Shown here piece by piece: positions 26,426-34,034 of a stretch of 45,194 nucleotides of DNA. The position numbers and the translations under genes were made by a program. Source of the stretch: Pseudomonas plecoglossicida NBRC 103162 = DSM 15088. Its GTDB lineage: Bacteria > Pseudomonadota > Gammaproteobacteria > Pseudomonadales > Pseudomonadaceae. The notes under the pieces were generated by a model, which was not told where the DNA came from, ran no database searches, and saw nothing but the letters and a program-made list of their open reading frames with translations. Each line of letters opens with the position of its first letter. Within the stretch, counting starts at the first letter, position 1. The stretch lies in the NCBI RefSeq assembly GCF_000730665.1, contig NZ_BBIV01000048.1, forward strand, positions 1 through 45,194, written 5' to 3'.

Positions 26426-26516
26426 ACGCCGCGTTGTCAGCCACTAAGCGAATCACCAGCAACAACGGTGACCGCAAAACAACTTACAAATCAGTAAGTT
26501 GAATGAAAAAAAGGGG

Positions 26517-26544
26517 TTGACAAGCAAAACGAAGAATGTAGAAT
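26517..26544 (+). promoter_or_regulatory. main promoter of the tRNA operon (P2)
   Basis: A perfect TTGACA (26517-26522), 16 bp, TAGAAT (26539-26544), followed by a GC-rich discriminator (AGCCGGCC). It lies about 85 bp ahead of tRNA-Asn. Confidence 0.8.
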
Positions 26545-26631
26545 AGCCGGCCTCAGCAGCGACAACGCGAAAGCGGAGAAGCCAAAGAGTCCGAAGCGAA
26601 CACAGTCTTCGGAGTTGTACCGAAGTTCAGT

Positions 26632-26707
26632 TCCGCGATAGCTCAGTCGGTAGAGCAAATGACTGTTAATCATTGGGTCCCTGGTTCGAGTCCAGGTCGC
26701 GGAGCCA
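26632..26707 (+). tRNA. tRNA-Asn (GTT)
   Basis: Acceptor stem TCCGCGA/TCGCGGA, D-loop AGCTCAGTCGGTAGAGC, anticodon loop CTGTTAA with anticodon GTT, TTCGAGT in the T loop, and encoded CCA. First gene of a three-tRNA operon. Confidence 0.98.
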
Positions 26708-26711
26708 ATCT

Positions 26712-26788
26712 CGGGGTGTAGCGCAGTCCGGTAGCGCGCCTGCTTTGGGAGCAGGATGTCAGGAGTTCGAATCCCCTCACCCCGACCA
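26712..26788 (+). tRNA. tRNA-Pro (TGG)
   Basis: Acceptor CGGGGTG/CACCCCG, anticodon stem CCTGC/GCAGG around the loop TTTGGGA (anticodon TGG), T loop TTCGAAT, and encoded CCA. Confidence 0.98.
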
Positions 26789-26794
26789 TTTTCC

Positions 26795-26870
26795 GGGTCG
26801 TTAGCTCAGTTGGTAGAGCAGTTGGCTTTTAACCAATTGGTCGTAGGTTCGAATCCTACACGACCCACCA
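26795..26870 (+). tRNA. tRNA-Lys (TTT)
   Basis: Acceptor GGGTCGT/ACGACCC, anticodon loop CTTTTAA with anticodon TTT, T loop TTCGAAT, and encoded CCA. Last gene of the operon, followed at once by a terminator. Confidence 0.98.
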
Positions 26871-26877
26871 TGTAAAG

Positions 26878-26905
26878 AGGGTGTCTCGAAAGAGATGCCC
26901 TTTTT
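26878..26905 (+). terminator. terminator of the tRNA operon
   Basis: A 10-bp stem AGGGTGTCTC / GAGATGCCCT (one G-T pair) with a GAAA tetraloop, followed by TTTTTC. Confidence 0.93.
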
Positions 26906-26932
26906 CTTTTGCCTCGAATTTATGCCGGGCAG

Positions 26933-26952
26933 AAAAAAGCACCTTTCGGTGC
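26933..26952 (-). terminator. terminator of the ndh-type gene
   Basis: On the minus strand, GCACC-GAAA-GGTGC is followed by six T residues, about 80 bp downstream of the NADH dehydrogenase stop. Confidence 0.8.
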
Positions 26953-26961
26953 AGATCTTCT

Positions 26962-26994
26962 GGCCCTATCGCCGGCTTGCCGGCGATGAGGCCA
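26962..26994. repeat. single REP-like palindrome
   Basis: CTATCGCCGGC-TT-GCCGGCGATGA flanked by GGCC on both sides. A self-complementary REP-like unit between the two convergent terminators and the NADH dehydrogenase gene. Confidence 0.75.
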
Positions 26995-27033
26995 GTGCAG
27001 ACACCCTGACCTCAAGCCAAGCCACTTACAAAA

Positions 27034-28329
27034 TCAGTGCAGCTTCAACCGCGGCTCGGTGCCTCGGCCAATCTTGCTCCCCAGCATCATCAGCGCTGTA
27101 CGGAAGAACCCATAAAGCGCCATCTGGTGCATCCGGTACAGCGACACATAGAACATCCGCGCCAGCCAGCCCTCCAGCTTCACGCTGCCCATCAGGTTAC
27201 CCATCAGGTTGCCTACCGCCGAGAAGCGCGACAGTGACACCAGCGAACCGTAGTCCTTGTACTCATAAGTCGGCAGCGCCTTGTTCTCCAACCGCGCCTT
27301 CAGGCTCTGCGCCAGCATCGAAGCCTGCTGGTGCGCCGCCTGGGCCCGTGGTGGCACGTTGCGGTCGCTACCCGGTTGCGGACAGGCGGCGCAGTCCCCG
27401 AAGGCGAAGATATCGTCGTCGCGGGTGGTCTGCAGGGTAGGGCGCACGACCAGCTGGTTGATGCGGTTGGTTTCCAGGCCATCGATGTCCTTGAGGAAGC
27501 CCGGCGCACGGATACCTGCCGCCCAGACTTTCAGGCTGGCCTGGATCACTTCACCATCCTTGGTCTTCAGGCCGTCCTCGGTCACTTCGCTGACTGCGGC
27601 ATTGGTCATCACCTTCACCCCGAGTTTTTCCAGGGTCTTGTGCACCGGCACGCTGATGCGCTCGGGCAGGGCAGGCAGTACCCGCGGCCCGGCCTCGATC
27701 AGGGTGATGTGCATGTCCTTGGGCTGGATGCGATCCAGGCCGTAGGCTGCCAGTTCGTGGGCGGCGTGGTGCAGTTCGGCCGCCAGTTCCACACCGGTGG
27801 CGCCGGCGCCGACGATGGCCACGCTGATCTTCTCGCTGGCCACATCGCCGGCGTGGGCGCGCAGGTAGTGGTTGAGCAGCTGCTGGTGGAAGCGCTCGGC
27901 CTGCTTGCGGGTATCCAGGAACAGGCAGTGCTGTGCCGCGCCCAGGGTGCCGAAGTCGTTGGTGTTGCTGCCCACCGCGATGACCAGGGTGTCGTAGGCC
28001 AGGGTGCGCGCAGGCAGCAGCTCGCGGCCCTCTTCGTCGAGGGTAGCGGCCAGCTGGATCTGCTTGCCTTCACGGTCCAGGCCTCTCATGCGCCCCAGCT
28101 GGAAATTGAAGTGATTCCACTTGGCCTGGGCCACGTAGTTCAGTTCATCTTCCGAGGAGTTGAGCGAGCCGGCGGCCACTTCGTGCAGCAGCGGCTTCCA
28201 GATGTGCGTGAGGTTGGCGTCGACCAGGGTGATCTCGGCCTGCTTGCGCTTGCCCAGGCTTTTACCCAGGCGGGTCGCCAGTTCCAGGCCGCCGGCGCCG
28301 CCGCCGACAATCACGATGCGATGAGTCAT
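27034..28329 (-). CDS. ndh: type II NADH dehydrogenase (NDH-2)
   Basis: A 431-residue FAD/NAD(P) disulfide-reductase-fold protein. The FAD-binding IVIVGGGAGGLELATRLG is at the N-terminus, and the second Rossmann motif VAIVGAGATGVELAAELH lies near residue 175. The FAD contact DIFAFGDCAACPQPG is near 305 and a C-terminal amphipathic segment (LARMFYVSLYRMHQMALYG) would bind the membrane. It is the non-proton-pumping NADH:quinone oxidoreductase. The DUF3094 gene lies upstream on the same strand, about 85 bp away. Confidence 0.93.
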   Translation of the reverse strand: MTHRIVIVGGGAGGLELATRLGKSLGKRKQAEITLVDANLTHIWKPLLHEVAAGSLNSSEDELNYVAQAKWNHFNFQLGRMRGLDREGKQIQLAATLDEEGRELLPARTLAYDTLVIAVGSNTNDFGTLGAAQHCLFLDTRKQAERFHQQLLNHYLRAHAGDVASEKISVAIVGAGATGVELAAELHHAAHELAAYGLDRIQPKDMHITLIEAGPRVLPALPERISVPVHKTLEKLGVKVMTNAAVSEVTEDGLKTKDGEVIQASLKVWAAGIRAPGFLKDIDGLETNRINQLVVRPTLQTTRDDDIFAFGDCAACPQPGSDRNVPPRAQAAHQQASMLAQSLKARLENKALPTYEYKDYGSLVSLSRFSAVGNLMGNLMGSVKLEGWLARMFYVSLYRMHQMALYGFFRTALMMLGSKIGRGTEPRLKLH

Positions 28330-28413
28330 GGGGATATCTCATAAGGTTTACGGAATTCGTGGCCATGCCGGCCGGCCGCAAACTGCACGAGGGGAGGGCG
28401 AGCGCAAGGCAGC

Positions 28414-28587
28414 TCATAGCACCAGTCCACTCAGCAGGCGGCTGATAAGGCCCAACCCGATGGTCACCGCCAGCACCAGCACAAGGAGCAACCACGGCCG
28501 GAAAGGCCTGCGCTCGACTTGGTGCTGGGGGGCTCGCAGGTACTCATCGACACGACGCTGATCTTCGGGATTCAGTCGGCTGGTCAT
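28414..28587 (-). CDS. DUF3094-type small membrane protein
   Basis: Fifty-seven residues starting MTSRLNPEDQRRVDEYL, then RRPFRPW and one membrane helix (LLLVLVLAVTIGLGLISRLL). The pattern matches the Pseudomonas DUF3094 family, of unknown function. It lies between the DUF1780 gene and ndh on the same strand and probably shares the ndh transcript. It is short but has the family's full length. Confidence 0.85.
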   Translation of the reverse strand: MTSRLNPEDQRRVDEYLRAPQHQVERRPFRPWLLLVLVLAVTIGLGLISRLLSGLVL

Positions 28588-28654
28588 GGCAGGGCCTCGT
28601 CAGGTAGACGTTTGAGACTGCATGCACGCTACAGCGTTCATGCAAGCACTTGAA

Positions 28655-28673
28655 AAGAATGATAATGCTTTCT
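28655..28673. promoter_or_regulatory. weak Fur-box-like sequence
   Basis: The 19-mer centred on AATGATAATGCTT matches 12 of 19 positions of the Fur consensus GATAATGATAATCATTATC. It lies about 70 bp upstream of the DUF3094/ndh genes. Tentative. Confidence 0.3.
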
Positions 28674-28720
28674 ATCCCTGGCGCCGAGTGTACGCCATCG
28701 CAAAGACTCTCGGCACTGGA

Positions 28721-29350
28721 TCAAAGACTGATGCCCACGTCGAACACGATGCTGCGCCCCAGGTTGCCACGCAGGAAGTCTGGCGCGTCAGGGTGGGCGA
28801 ACAGCACCCGGGCGAAGGTCGGCCCCACCAGCGACAGCGAGCGCCAGCCCTGGCGCAGGTATTCGGTGGGCGGCGGAAAGTGGGTGTTGAGGTCGAGCAC
28901 TTCACGCTTGAGGCTGGCAAAGGCAATGATGTCCAGCTCGTTCAGGTCGAGCCCGCGTTCGCGGTAGTTGTGCGCCTTCTTGCGCAAGGTCGGCGCCAGG
29001 CGCGCCAGCAGTTCGCTGGCGGCGATGCGCCGGGGCCGCGCTTCGCGGCGCACCAGCTGGGCCAGGGAGAAGGCACTGCGCCGACGCTGCAGTTCCTCGC
29101 GCCATTCGTCATTGAGGCGACGGCCTTCATCCAGTACGAAAAACACCTCGAACGCCGCGTCGCGGAACAGCACATCCGGCGGTTCCTGGCCGGCCGGGGT
29201 GAAGTCCTCGCTGCGATAGGGGATGTTCAGCCCCTGCAGCAGGCGCTGGCATACCCAACGTTCCCGCTCCCACTTGCGTGCATTGGAGAGGAAGGCATTG
29301 GCTTGTTCGGCCTGGATGGTGAGCAGGCGCAGGTAGTCTGAGTCATCCAT
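28721..29350 (-). CDS. DUF1780 family protein
   Basis: A 209-residue soluble protein with no signal peptide, starting MDDSDYLRLLTIQAEQANAF. Conserved acidic and charged stretches include YRSEDFTPAGQEPPDVLF and AAFEVFFVLDEGRRLNDEW, whose spaced D, E and K residues recall restriction-endonuclease-like folds. I recognise it as the Pseudomonas DUF1780 family; a nuclease role is only suggested by the fold resemblance. Divergent from the CbiM-like gene. Confidence 0.8.
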   Translation of the reverse strand: MDDSDYLRLLTIQAEQANAFLSNARKWERERWVCQRLLQGLNIPYRSEDFTPAGQEPPDVLFRDAAFEVFFVLDEGRRLNDEWREELQRRRSAFSLAQLVRREARPRRIAASELLARLAPTLRKKAHNYRERGLDLNELDIIAFASLKREVLDLNTHFPPPTEYLRQGWRSLSLVGPTFARVLFAHPDAPDFLRGNLGRSIVFDVGISL

Positions 29351-29447
29351 GCCACAAGCTTAGTCGCTAAACCATGACGATAAGATGCTGTTTTCCAATG
29401 GGTGTAGACTCAGGCTTATCCACAGCAGCACAAGGGGTATACGCCAG

Positions 29448-30131
29448 GTGATCAGTGCGCAGGTGTTGTCCGACACCAGCCTCAGTGTTGGCTGGCTCGG
29501 TTACGTGCCGTTGTTGCTGTGGGCAGCCAGCCGCACCCGTTGGGTGGAACTGTTCGCCGACAGGCGTCGGCAGCATCTGCTGTTCGGCACGGTGTTCTGC
29601 CTGTTCGCCCTTTGGCTGGTGCGGCGCGACTTCGATACCGGCGTGTCGTACCACTTCATTGGCATGACGGCGGTGACCTTGCTGCTGGATTGGCCGCTGG
29701 CGATCCTGGGGGGCTTCTTCGCCCAGCTCGGGTTGCTGGCGCTCGGGCGACAAGACCTGGCGGCGCTGGGCGTCAACGGTTTGTTGCTGGTGGGCCTGCC
29801 GGTGCTGATCACCGAGGTGTGCGCGATCCTGGTCGAGCGCGTGCAGCCGCGTAACCTGTTCGTCTACATCTTCTGTTCGGGGTTCTTTCCGGCTGCACTG
29901 ACGGTGCTGGTCTGCCTGCTGGCGGCACTGGGCTTGTTGTGGTTGGACGGGCGCTTCGCCATGCCGGAGTGGCTCAGCGACTTCGTGGGCTACCTGTGGT
30001 TGATGATGTTCCCGGAGGCGTTCATCAACGGCATGGTGATCAGTGCGCTGGTGGTGTTTTGCCCGGAATGGCTGGAAACGTTCAATCGCACGCGCTATCT
30101 GCAGGCGCCGTGGAAGGATGATGAGCGGTGA
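29448..30131 (+). CDS. CbiM-like energy-coupling-factor permease family membrane protein
   Basis: A 227-residue polytopic protein with about six hydrophobic segments, including the CbiM-type YHFIGMTAVTLLLDWPLAI and FPEAFINGMVISALVVF. CbiM-like proteins are S-components for cobalt or nickel uptake, but no CbiQ/CbiO partner is present here. The GTG at 29448 with an AAGGGG site upstream is preferred; an in-frame ATG at 29385 would add an unlikely polar extension. Specificity is unknown. Confidence 0.75.
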   Translation: MISAQVLSDTSLSVGWLGYVPLLLWAASRTRWVELFADRRRQHLLFGTVFCLFALWLVRRDFDTGVSYHFIGMTAVTLLLDWPLAILGGFFAQLGLLALGRQDLAALGVNGLLLVGLPVLITEVCAILVERVQPRNLFVYIFCSGFFPAALTVLVCLLAALGLLWLDGRFAMPEWLSDFVGYLWLMMFPEAFINGMVISALVVFCPEWLETFNRTRYLQAPWKDDER

Positions 30132-30142
30132 TCTGTGTGAGG

Positions 30143-30190
30143 TACCTGTGGGAGCCGGCTTGCCGGCGAAGGCCTGCAAAGCAGGCCCCT
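30143..30190. repeat. single REP unit
   Basis: CTGTGGGAGCCGGCTTGCCG followed by a short palindrome GCCTGCAAAGCAGGC. Sits between the convergent CbiM-like and yacG genes. Confidence 0.75.
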
Positions 30191-30202
30191 GAGCCACTCA
30201 AC

Positions 30203-30403
30203 TCAATGCCTAGGCTCCAGATCCCCCGAATACAGCTCATCCTCGGACTCTTCCGCCCCCGGAATCTTGTGCTCCTCGGCCGCCCAGGCCCCCAGATCGA
30301 TCAACTTGCAACGATCGGAACAGAACGGCCGGAACGCGTTCTTCTCGTTCCACTCCACAGGTGCGCCACAGGTCGGGCAATCGACGGTCAATGGCTTGCT
30401 CAT
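30203..30403 (-). CDS. yacG: DNA gyrase inhibitor YacG
   Basis: A 66-residue zinc-ribbon protein. The four cysteines lie in CPTCGAPVEW and FCSDRCKLIDLGAW, the exact YacG signature. It binds GyrB and blocks gyrase. It is the last gene of the pilC-pilD-coaE-yacG operon, with a 4-bp overlap with coaE. Confidence 0.95.
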   Translation of the reverse strand: MSKPLTVDCPTCGAPVEWNEKNAFRPFCSDRCKLIDLGAWAAEEHKIPGAEESEDELYSGDLEPRH

Positions 30404-31023
30404 GGCTGGCCTCCTCGTAAAGTCAGGTAAAAGTGGTGCAACCGGTCGATCTGCCCATGCAACGCGGCCAGGTCGCTGTCGTTGACCACCACATCATCGG
30501 CATGGCGCAGGCGTTCCTCGCGGGCCAGCTGGGCCTTGAGAATCGCCTGCACCTGCTCGGCACTGGTGTTGTCGCGCTGCAAGGTGCGCGACACCTGCAG
30601 CGCCTGCGGCGCATCGATCACCAGCACGCGCTGGGTCTTCGAATGCTGGCCAGACTCGATCAGCAGCGGCGACACATACACCGCGTAAGGCGATTCGGCC
30701 TTGGCCAGGTAGCTGAAGATCTCCTGGCCGATCAACGGATGCAGCAGCTGTTCCAGCCATTTGCGCTGGGCCGGGTCGGCGAAGATCAGTTGGCGCAGGG
30801 CCGCACGGTCAAGCTGGCCATCTTCCAGCAGCACGCCGGGGCCGAAGCGTTCGACGATGCTGGCCAGGGCCGGACGGCCAGGTTCGACGACCCAGCGCGC
30901 AGCCTGGTCGGCATCGACCAGGTGCACGCCCAGCTCGACGAAGCGTTCAGCGGCAGCACTCTTGCCGCTGCCAATGCCGCCGGTAAGGCCGAGAATCCAG
31001 GGGGTGAAGGCCGCAGTGGTCAT
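30400..31023 (-). CDS. coaE: dephospho-CoA kinase
   Basis: A 207-residue P-loop kinase. The Walker A is LTGGIGSGKSAAAERF near residue 15, followed by DADQAARWVVEPG, and LLIESGQHSKTQRVLVIDAP in the lid/CoA region. It catalyses the last step of coenzyme A synthesis. It overlaps pilD by one base (ATGA) and yacG by four. Confidence 0.96.
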   Translation of the reverse strand: MTTAAFTPWILGLTGGIGSGKSAAAERFVELGVHLVDADQAARWVVEPGRPALASIVERFGPGVLLEDGQLDRAALRQLIFADPAQRKWLEQLLHPLIGQEIFSYLAKAESPYAVYVSPLLIESGQHSKTQRVLVIDAPQALQVSRTLQRDNTSAEQVQAILKAQLAREERLRHADDVVVNDSDLAALHGQIDRLHHFYLTLRGGQP

Positions 31024-31889
31024 CAGAATCCAAGCAATTGAAGGTAGGAAGCGTATATTTCATCACCCCAGAGCACGGCAATCCACCCCGCAATGGCCAG
31101 ATAGGGCCCAAAGGGTATCGCCAGGCTCACCGGGCGGCGGCGCCAACGCAGCAGGCACAGTCCAATCACCGCGCCCAGCAGCGACGACAGCAGCAGGGTC
31201 AAGGGCAGTATCTGCCAGCCCGCCCAGGCACCGATCAGCGCCAGCAGCTTGAAGTCGCCATAGCCCATGCCTTCCTTGCCGGTGACCAGCTTGAACAGCC
31301 AGAAGACCGTCCACAGGCAGAGGTAGCCAGCCACCGCGCCCCACAGGGCGTCAGTCAGCGGCACGAAGACGCCGAAGGCATTGACCATCAGCCCCAGCCA
31401 CAGCGTCGGCAGCACCAGCACATCTGGCAACAGGCCGTGATCGGCATCGATCAGGCTCAGGGCCAGCAGGCACCAGGTCAAGGGCAGCGCCAGCAAGGCC
31501 TCGAGCGTGGCACCGAAATGCCAGGCCACTACCAGCGACAACACTGCGCAGGCGGCTTCCACCAGCGGATAACGCGGGCTGATTGCGCCTTTGCACGCCG
31601 CGCAACGACCGCGCAGCAGCAGGTAACTCAACACCGGGATGTTTTCCCACGCGCGAATGCGGTGCCCACAGTGCGGGCAGTGGGAAGCGGGCAAGCACAG
31701 GTCGAAGCGCTCGTGTTCATTGGGAGCCAGCCCCAGCACCTCCTGGGCCTCACGCTGCCACTGACGTTCCAGCATGATCGGCAGGCGATATACCAGCACG
31801 TTGATGAAGCTGCCCACCAGCAGGCCGAGCAAGGTTGCCAGGGTGAGGAAACAGGTTGGCTGCTCAGCCAGGAAAGTCGATAAGGTCAT
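31023..31889 (-). CDS. pilD: prepilin peptidase / N-methyltransferase PilD
   Basis: A 288-residue inner-membrane aspartyl protease. The cytoplasmic zinc knuckle is HCPHCGHRI and GRCAACKG (residues about 70-105). The catalytic aspartates are in SLIDADHGLLPD and MGYGDFKLLALIG, with about seven membrane helices. It cleaves and methylates prepilins such as the pilA and minor pilin products in this window. The start at ATG 31889 gives the usual family length; a TTG two codons upstream is possible. Two bases separate it from the pilC stop. Confidence 0.95.
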   Translation of the reverse strand: MTLSTFLAEQPTCFLTLATLLGLLVGSFINVLVYRLPIMLERQWQREAQEVLGLAPNEHERFDLCLPASHCPHCGHRIRAWENIPVLSYLLLRGRCAACKGAISPRYPLVEAACAVLSLVVAWHFGATLEALLALPLTWCLLALSLIDADHGLLPDVLVLPTLWLGLMVNAFGVFVPLTDALWGAVAGYLCLWTVFWLFKLVTGKEGMGYGDFKLLALIGAWAGWQILPLTLLLSSLLGAVIGLCLLRWRRRPVSLAIPFGPYLAIAGWIAVLWGDEIYASYLQLLGF

Positions 31890-31891
31890 GT

Positions 31892-33100
31892 TCAAATCAA
31901 ACTACCCAACTGGAAGATCGGCAAGTACATCGCCACCACCAGGCCGCCCACCAGCACGCCCAGGATCGCCACGATGGCCGGCTCGAGCAGGCTGGTCAAC
32001 TGGTCCAGCGCCTGGCTGACCTGTTCCTCGTAATGGCTGGCGGCTTTGTCCAGCATCTGGTCCAGCGTGCCGCTGGACTCGCCGATGGCCGTGAGCTGTA
32101 TCAGCAAGGGTGGAAACATCGGCTCGGCCGTCATCGCCTGGTGCAGCGCCTGCCCATTGGCCATGTCCTGGCGCAGCCGCAGCACGGCCTGTTGCTGCAG
32201 GTCGCCCCCACAGGCTCCGGCCACGGTACCGAGCGCATCCAGCAGCGGCACGCCAGCGCCGTACGCCGTCGCCAGGCTGCGCGCGAAACGTGCCAGCGCG
32301 GCGTGCCCGAGCAACCTGCCGAACACCGGCAGACGAAGCACCTGTCGAGATATCCACAGCCGCGCGGGCGCATGCTGGCGGTACAGCGTGCGCACGCCCA
32401 GGCACAGCGCCACGGCAGTGACCACCAACAGCGGCGCCCAGCGCCCCAGCCCTGTGGACAAGTCGATGACCCATTGGGTAAACGCTGGCAGCGCCGTATC
32501 GAAGCCGGCGAACAAGCTCTGGAAACGCGGAATCACTTCCAGCAACAAGATCGCCGATACCCCCACGCCCGTGAGCAACAGCAGCAAGGGATAGAGCATC
32601 GCCTTGCGCACCTTCCTGTACAGCGCCTGACGCTGCTCCAGCATGCCCGCCAGCTGTTCCAGCTGCCGGTCCAGCGTGCCGGACTGCTCACCCACCCGCA
32701 CCAGGTTGCAGTACAAGCCGTCGAACCACCCCGGATGACGCTGCAGTGCATCCGCCAGCCCCAGCCCCGCGCCTACATCCTTTTGCAGGCAGTGCAGCAA
32801 CGCCGCTTGCCCGCCATCGCAACCGCTGCGGCCCATGACCTCGAATGCCTGCAGCAATGGCACACCCGCCTTGAGCAAGGTCGCCAACTGCCGACTGAAG
32901 CCTGCCGGGGCGCGTTTCTCCCGCGCCTTCGGCCAGCGCCAGGTCAGCCCACCGACCGGCCGCAAGCCCGCCACGCGAATGCCCTGGCGCTGCAGACCGG
33001 CGCGCACATACGCCGGGCTGCGCCCGCTCATCTGGCCACTGACGGTTGCGCCACTGGCATCGGTGCCATGCCAGGCGTAGTGCTGCGTCGAATGCTTCAT
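31892..33100 (-). CDS. pilC: type IV pilus inner-membrane platform protein PilC
   Basis: A 402-residue protein with two T2SSF domains. The first begins around FSRQLATLLKAGVPLLQAFE (about residue 65) and the second around FARSLATAYGAGVPLLDALG (about residue 270). Three membrane helices include LLLLLTGVGVSAILLLEVI and the C-terminal AIVAILGVLVGGLVVAMYLP. It anchors the pilus machine. The assembly ATPase gene pilB, normally next to it, is absent here. Confidence 0.93.
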   Translation of the reverse strand: MKHSTQHYAWHGTDASGATVSGQMSGRSPAYVRAGLQRQGIRVAGLRPVGGLTWRWPKAREKRAPAGFSRQLATLLKAGVPLLQAFEVMGRSGCDGGQAALLHCLQKDVGAGLGLADALQRHPGWFDGLYCNLVRVGEQSGTLDRQLEQLAGMLEQRQALYRKVRKAMLYPLLLLLTGVGVSAILLLEVIPRFQSLFAGFDTALPAFTQWVIDLSTGLGRWAPLLVVTAVALCLGVRTLYRQHAPARLWISRQVLRLPVFGRLLGHAALARFARSLATAYGAGVPLLDALGTVAGACGGDLQQQAVLRLRQDMANGQALHQAMTAEPMFPPLLIQLTAIGESSGTLDQMLDKAASHYEEQVSQALDQLTSLLEPAIVAILGVLVGGLVVAMYLPIFQLGSLI

Positions 33101-33316
33101 GCAAAGGTCCTTTTCTGCCCGGGCGACAAGCCTGGAAACAGCTTGCCGAGTCCTTGGAGGGGCGCACTTCCCTGATGCTCACTAGAGTAGTTCAGCGACG
33201 ACGACGCCCAAGCGGGCAGGGGTGACAAAAGGTGTCTGATCAGGCCTACTGCGCCGCTGCCAGCTGGGGTCGAGCCTGACCTCAATGTGTAAGCGAATCA
33301 AAAAGGAAAAACGTTC

Positions 33317-33727
33317 ATGAAAGGGCAACGCGGTATCACCCTGATCGAACTGATGATCGTCGTGGCGATCATCGGCATTCTGGCGACCATCGCCATCCCG
33401 ATGTATACCAACCACCAGGCCCGCGCCAAGGCGTCCGCCGGCTTGCTGGAAATCTCCGCACTGAAGACTGCCATGGACCTGCGCCTGAACGAAGGCAAGG
33501 ACGTGGTCGACGTCGCCGCCCTGGGCGGCCAGGCCGCCACCTCCCACTGCGCCATCACCGCACGCGGCACTGCTGCCACTGGCAGCGCCACTCTCGAATG
33601 TACCCTGGCGGACGCACCGGCCGTTGTCCTGGGCAAGACCTTGACGTTGACCCGCTCGGCCACGGGGTGGAGCTGCGCCACCAACATCGAGGAAGACTTG
33701 GCGCCGAACGGCTGCAAGGGGGCTTGA
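33317..33727 (+). CDS. pilA: type IV major-type pilin PilA
   Basis: A 136-residue prepilin: leader MKGQRG, then mature ITLIELMIVVAIIGILATIA with Glu5, followed by IPMYTNHQARAKASAGL. It ends with the pilin-type cysteine pair region (SCATNIEEDLAPNGCKG). It is divergent from pilC across 216 bp in which I see no confident promoter. GGAAAA precedes the ATG. Substrate of PilD. Confidence 0.93.
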   Translation: MKGQRGITLIELMIVVAIIGILATIAIPMYTNHQARAKASAGLLEISALKTAMDLRLNEGKDVVDVAALGGQAATSHCAITARGTAATGSATLECTLADAPAVVLGKTLTLTRSATGWSCATNIEEDLAPNGCKGA

Positions 33728-33797
33728 AGGCAGGGTAATTAGCCAGGGGAAACAGGGGTTTGCGTAACGGCTGCGGCAGTGGTACGTTGCGCTACAC

Positions 33798-33873
33798 GCC
33801 GGTGTAGCTCAGTCGGTAGAGCAGCGCACTCGTAACGCGAAGGTCGCAGGTTCGATTCCTGTCTCCGGCACCA
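33798..33873 (+). tRNA. tRNA-Thr (CGT), integration target of the mobile element
   Basis: Acceptor GCCGGTG against CTCCGGC (one T-T mismatch at the sixth pair), D-loop AGCTCAGTCGGTAGAGC, anticodon loop CTCGTAA with anticodon CGT, T loop TTCGATT, and encoded CCA. The last anticodon-stem pair is A-C rather than A-T. The integrase gene begins about 160 bp downstream, so the 3' end of this gene is the probable attachment core. Confidence 0.93.
33850..33873. other. probable att site (tRNA 3' end)
   Basis: P4-type integrases usually recombine in the T-loop to 3'-end region of a tRNA gene. This segment (TTCGATT through CCA) is the expected core. The matching second copy is not in the window, so the exact core cannot be defined. 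Confidence 0.5.
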
Positions 33874-33918
33874 TCCAGCTGTTCCGATACGTCTCTCCTT
33901 GTACACGGAACCCCCTGA

Positions 33919-33945
33919 AAAGCCCGCCAAGTTCGGGCTTTCTTG
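33919..33945 (+). terminator. terminator after tRNA-Thr
   Basis: A perfect 8-bp stem AAAGCCCG / CGGGCTTT with a 7-base loop, followed by a T-rich tail. Confidence 0.8.
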
Positions 33946-33973
33946 TTTCTACCTGTCTCGCTCTGTCTCTAGG

Positions 33974-34032
33974 CATATACCGATTTTAGGTATACGTTAG
34001 GGTATACGCCGGTTCGACGAGAAAACGTATAC
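33974..34032. repeat. repeated GTATAC boxes ahead of the integrase gene
   Basis: Three copies of GTATAC (33990, 34002 and 34027), two of them inside a 12-bp direct repeat GGTATACG, plus a related CATATAC at 33974. Start-to-start distances are 12 and 25 bp, near whole helical turns. The last copy ends just before the integrase start codon. Probable binding sites for a recombination directionality factor, the integrase arm domain or a repressor. Confidence 0.6.
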
Positions 34033-34034
34033 CT

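Noticed and set aside
23625..26477. A 950-codon open frame on the minus strand
   Set aside because: It mirrors clpB, with low-complexity Q/H/L-rich translation and no domain.
33101..33316. A sigma54-type promoter for pilA (TGGAAACAGCTTGCC)
   Set aside because: The GG to GC spacing is nine instead of ten bases and the core match is poor.
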